Below are positions 60,195-64,000 of a DNA stretch of 64,000 bases, piece by piece. The stretch covers positions 17,679,001 to 17,743,000 of the forward strand of contig NC_071615.1 of assembly GCF_014839835.1 (NCBI RefSeq), read 5' to 3'. The notes beneath the pieces are model-generated. The model saw nothing but the letters and a program-made list of their open reading frames with translations, did not search any database and was not told the origin of the DNA. How positions within the stretch are numbered: the first letter of the stretch is position 1; each line of letters starts with the position of its first letter. A program made the position numbers and the translations under genes. The DNA is from Dryobates pubescens. Lineage: Eukaryota; Chordata; Aves; Piciformes; Picidae.

Positions 60195-60895
60195 TGCCTC
60201 TGTAATAGGGGCTCCAGACCTGGAGTACTGCATCCAGTGCTGGAGCCTCTGTGCCAGGAAGGATCTGGAGAGGCTGGAAGGTGTCCAGAGCAGGGCCACG
60301 AGGAGGAGCAGAGGGCTGGAGCTGCTCTGCTGTGAGCACAGCCTGAGAGAGTTGGGGTTGTGCAGGCTGGAGAGGAGAAGGCTCCCAGCAGACCTCCCTG
60401 TGGCCTTCCAGGAGACCTCCCTGTGGCCTTCCAGGAGACCTCCCTGTGGCCTTCCAGGAGACCTCCCTGTGGCCTTCCAGGAGACCTCCCTGTGGCCTTC
60501 CAGGAGACCTCCCTGTGGCCTTCCAGGAGACCTCCCTGTGGCCTTCCAGGAGACCTCCCTGTGGCCTTCCAGGATCTGCAGGGGGCTCCAGGAAAGCTGG
60601 GGAGGGACTTTGGAGGGTGTCAGGGAGGGATAGGACTGGGGGGGATGGAGCAGAACTAGAAGTGGGGAGATTGAGAGTGGCTGTGAGGAAGAAGTTGTTG
60701 GCCAGGAGGGTGGTGAGAGCCTGGCACAGGCTGCCCAGGGAGGTGGTGGCAGCCTCCTGCCTGGAGGTGTTTGCAGCCAGGCTGGAGGTGGCTGTGAGCA
60801 ACCTGCTGCAGTGTGAGGTGTCCCTGGCCATGGCAGGGGGTTGGGGCTGGCTGAGCCTTGAGCTCCCTGCCAGCCCTGAGCATTCTATGATGCAA
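60195..60895 (+). mobile_element. CR1 LINE 3' fragment, sense, with internal 23-bp minisatellite
   Basis: ACCTGGAGTACTGCATCCAG to GCCCTGAGCATTCTATGATG. Confidence 0.93.
60391..60574. repeat. Minisatellite grown out of a CR1 segment, 23-bp unit, 8 copies
   Basis: Unit GACCTCCCTGTGGCCTTCCA plus GGA. It is the single-copy CR1 motif seen antisense at 23480-23500 and 51510-51530, expanded inside a sense CR1 with virtually no divergence. Confidence 0.95.
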
Positions 60896-60899
60896 AGAT

Positions 60900-61525
60900 T
60901 CTCTGTGCAAGCTGCCACCTTCCCTCACTCGCCGTGGGAGGGTGACCTGGTGGCAGACCAACCTTCTGCGCTGCTGCCAGCCTGCTGGTGGCTTTTGTGT
61001 GGCCCTTCCTCGAGCCCCACCGCTGCCCACGCTGGCTTGTGGCTCTGAGTGAGGCAGAGCAGGGCTGGGCTGTGCCCCAGGAGCAAGCTGTGGCCGCCTG
61101 ACCCTGTGTCAGAGCGGCATGATTCAAATCCCCGGCGCTTGCTGTGCCTGGGGATGTGAGCCGCTCTGAGGTTGCATCAGCTCTTGTTTGTGTCCAAGGC
61201 TTGGAAGAGTTGGAAGGCAGAAGGCAAGACCCAACACTGCTCCCTTGCCCGGGTGGGGTGGGAGGGCTGCAGAGCCTTTGAAGGTGTGATGGGACTTGCC
61301 GTGTGTGCTCAGCCCTGCTGCTTTGGCAGGCAGCACGGCAGCCTCCTTCAGCCTGCTGCCTGGGGGGGCCCTGGGGCGTGGGCCCGGCCTCCTGCCCTCT
61401 GCCTCGGAGTAAAGGTGGAGAAAGAGCCCAAAACTGCTCAAGTTGTACAGCAAAAGAGGCAGGCTGCCTGCCAGGGCTCAGAGCTGCCCTGCAGTAGCAG
61501 CAGGGCTGAGGGACTGCTTCCACAC
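60900..61525. other. Non-repeat sequence
   Basis: No recognised gene or repeat. Confidence 0.5.
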
Positions 61526-61529
61526 TGTG

Positions 61530-62035
61530 CTGTCTGAGCCAGGCCACAGCTGCAGTCCTGGGGCCAGTTCTGGGCTCCCCAGTTCAGGAGGGACAGAGAA
61601 CTGCTGGAGAGAGTCCAGGGCAGGCTGCAGAGCTGAGGGTCCTGGAGCAGCTCTGGGAGCAGCAAAGGCTGAGAGCCCTGGGGCTGAGAGCCTGCAGAAG
61701 AGCAGCCCCAGAGGGCAGCTGAGCAATGCTCAGCAAGAGCTAAAGGAGCTGTGGGGGGCAAGAGGCTGGGGCCAGGCTCTGCTGAGTGCTGCCCAGGGCC
61801 AGCACAAGGGGCAAGGGGCAGCAAGTGTCAGGCAGGAGGTTGGAGCTGAGCAGGAGGAGAAAGTTGTTTTGGGGTGAGGCTGCTGGAGGCCTGGAGCAGG
61901 CTGCCCAGAGAGGTTGTGGAGTGTCCTGGTGTGGAGAGCTTCCAACCCCCCCTGGGCACTGTGCTGCTGGGCAGGGTGCTGGGGGTGCCCTGCTGGAGCA
62001 GGGCTTGGGCTGGGGGAGCTCCAGAGCTCCAGCTT
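61530..62035 (+). mobile_element. CR1 LINE 3' fragment, sense
   Basis: GGGCCAGTTCTGGGCTCCCC to GGGGGAGCTCCAGAGCTCC. Confidence 0.9.
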
Positions 62036-62054
62036 GGACCAGATACTCTCCAGT

Positions 62055-63070
62055 CTGTGCAGGCCCCTGCCCTGCTGGGGTGCTGTGGAGGGGCTGGCAG
62101 GCCCTGGTCAGAGGCACTGATTGCCACAGCGCTCTGCTGTGTCCCTTTGTCTTTGCTCTGAGGATCTCTGGCTGTGCAGGGGCTGTGCTTGGGCCCTGGT
62201 GCTGCCTCAGCCAGCTGAGCACGGGTGGCTTTATCTCCTGGAGAGCAGCAGACTGCTGCCATCCGCCCTGCAGCTCGGGTGGGAGCTTGCCAAGCTTGCA
62301 GCCCTGGCAGGTGGTGCCCGGCGGTGGCTGCGCCGGTGTCGCTGCTGGGGATGCTGCCTGCTCTCAGGTGAGCTGCACACCGGGGAGATGCTTTTTCCTC
62401 CCTCCCTGCTTCACCTGAAGCCAGGCTTTGGCTCGTTCCCGGCGGGGTTCTGAGCCCTGCTGCGAGCAGAGGGGGCCGGGAAGGAGCAGATCCTGCGGCG
62501 CTGCTCCGAGCCGGGGCCCGTGTGGAGCAGGGGGAGGCAGGGGCCAGGGGCTGTGGCTGGCTGAGGGGGCAGGCAGAGGGGAGGCTGTTTGTGTCCCGGC
62601 CCCGCGGTGCCCAGCTGCCTCTCTCCGGGCTCGCAGTGCTGGCAGGAGCCGCTGGGAGCCCTGGGAGAGGTCACGCACAGTGCAGCCTCGGCAAAGCTGC
62701 TTATGCGGGTGGGATAGATAGGTGAGTCACAGGCTGCCTCCTCCTCCTCCTCCTCCTCGTCATAATCCCACTCTGGGGAGCAGGATGTGCTGTCTGCCTG
62801 CTCCCCTGGAGCCTGCTGCATCTGCCTGTCCCTGCCTCAGCCTGGCCGCTGGCGCCGGGCCCCTGCCTGGGGCCGCAGCCCTCCCCGGCCGGGCAGGGAG
62901 GAGCTGCGGGGTTGCTGTCCTCCCCTCCTGCCTCTCTGGGCTGTTGGCACTTGCCTGCCACTTAGCACTCGCAGCTGAGGAGGCCAGGGGTGGCAGATGG
63001 GCTGTTGTCTGCACTGCAGAAACAGTTAACTCTTGCCTTCACAGCTCCCTTCCCTGTGTGCTGGCAGCTC
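62055..63070. other. Non-repeat GC-rich sequence with a CCT microsatellite
   Basis: Locally CpG-enriched at 62420-62700 but without a recognisable exon; it could be an alternative promoter. Confidence 0.35.
62738..62758. repeat. CCT trinucleotide microsatellite, about 7 units
   Basis: A short, pure run of CTC/TCC repeats. Confidence 0.9.
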
Positions 63071-63074
63071 TGAG

Positions 63075-63625
63075 GCTGGCTGGTGAGGAGAGGCTGAGAG
63101 GCACCTTACTGATCTTTGTCTGAGGGGCTGGGGGCAAGAGGATGGAGCCCAGTTCAGGAGGGACAGGGAAGTGCTGGAGAGAGTCCAGGGCAGGCTGCAG
63201 AGCTGCTGAGGGGCCTGGAGCAGCTCTGGGAGCAGCAAAGGCTGAGAGCCCTGGGGCTGAGAGCCTGCAGAAGAGCAGCCCCAGAGGGCAGCTGAGCAAT
63301 GCTCAGCAAGAGCTAAAGGAGCTGGGGGGGGCAAGAGGCTGGGGCCAGGCTCTGCTGAGTGCTGCCCAGGGCCAGCACAAGGGGCAAGGGGCAGCAAGTG
63401 TCAGGCAGGAGGTTGGAGCTGAGCAGGAGGAGAAAGTTGTTTGGGGTGAGGCTGCTGGAGGCCTGGAGCAGGCTGCCCAGAGAGGTTGTGGAGTGTCCTG
63501 GGGTGGAGAGCTTCCAACCCCCCCTGGGCACTGTGCTGCTGGGCAGGGTGCTGTGGGTGCCCTGCTGGAGCAGGGCTTGGGCTGGCTCTACAGAGCTCCC
63601 TTCCAGCCTCTGCTATTCTGTGCTT
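63075..63625 (+). mobile_element. CR1 LINE 3' fragment, sense
   Basis: GAGGAGAGGCTGAGAGGCAC to GCTATTCTGTGCTTCTCTGT. Confidence 0.9.
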
Positions 63626-63629
63626 CTCT

Positions 63630-64000
63630 GTGGTGCTGGTGGTGGTCTCCAGTTTGCTCCTCTTGGGTTGCTTTTGAGGTGAGGAAGGATTTTGTGTGCT
63701 GTTTCCTCTTGCTCTGGGAGGAAGAAACCAACCAATAACCTACTGGCAGCCTGATGCTTGGGCAGGAGGGAGAAGGGGGAGCCCTGGCAAGGCAGTCAGC
63801 TCCAAAGCAATGTGTCAGCAGCAGAGCAATTGTTTGCCTGCCTGTGCACGGCAGAGCCTCCTCCTGCTGGGGCAGGCAGCCTTTGACAGCCCTGATCGTC
63901 CCTTCCCAGCCAGGCAATTAGCAGCACCTCGGAGTCTGTTGAATGGCTCCGGGGGGGCTTTTCAGCCTGACTCCCACAAATAGATCAGGGAGGCTTGGAA
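63630..64000. other. Non-repeat sequence with a second CAATTAGCAGC element
   Basis: CAATTAGCAGCACCTCGG lies at about 63914 and resembles the core at 53266. Confidence 0.4.

Noticed and set aside
62420-62700. Second exon of the orphan 58-kb gene
   Set aside because: CpG-enriched but no frame shows recognisable protein similarity, and splice-site pairs are not convincing.

Overview
This window is from a bird nuclear genome, most likely a woodpecker or other Piciformes. Two things point there: vertebrate genes with GT-AG introns and CpG-island promoters, and a very high density of CR1 LINE fragments. I mark nearly 60 CR1 pieces, roughly 26 kb or about 40% of the window by my boundaries. Several end in the pentanucleotide tails (ATTCT and TATCC types) typical of recent avian CR1 insertions. 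Minisatellites add about 11 kb more. Protein-coding sequence is only about 3.5 kb. The species assignment is inference from CR1 load.

Four host genes could be reconstructed exon by exon with phase-consistent splice sites. NAGPA (minus strand) contributes exons 1 and 2 at 977-2584 and runs off the left end. ALG1 (plus, 8930-28963) is complete: 13 exons and 465 codons, against 464 residues in human. EEF2KMT/FAM86A (minus, 42606-30640) is complete: 8 exons and 338 codons, tail-to-tail with ALG1 as in human 16p13.3. NDUFB6 (plus, 42896-46737) is complete: 4 exons and 128 codons. It is head-to-head with EEF2KMT across a 289-bp CpG-rich promoter that also holds a degenerate tRNA-like sequence. In human, NDUFB6 is on 9p, not beside EEF2KMT, so this adjacency is a rearrangement worth checking.

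Layout: 1-2760 NAGPA start and its CpG island; 2760-8850 CR1-filled intergenic DNA whose last CR1 ends about 80 bp before the ALG1 start codon; 8930-28963 ALG1, with CR1 in most introns and minisatellites in introns 4, 5 and 11; 30640-42606 EEF2KMT, whose last intron holds a 3.4-kb array with a 43-bp dimeric unit; 42607-46737 shared promoter and NDUFB6; 46740-58000 gene-poor DNA with CR1, several minisatellites (including a 2.9-kb array of a 22-bp unit) and one doubtful candidate exon; 58010-59250 a CpG island that looks like the promoter and first exon of an unidentified gene running rightwards out of the window; 59250-64000 what may be its first intron.

The genes do not form a pathway. ALG1 adds the first mannose to lipid-linked oligosaccharide in the ER and NAGPA finishes the mannose-6-phosphate tag in the trans-Golgi, so both serve N-glycan biology. 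EEF2KMT methylates elongation factor 2, and NDUFB6 is a complex I subunit. The most interesting non-genic signals are CR1 segments that have turned into minisatellites, a duplicated splice acceptor in front of the ALG1 terminal exon, and large arrays inside or next to housekeeping genes. I saw no endogenous retrovirus, Polinton or CRISPR array.
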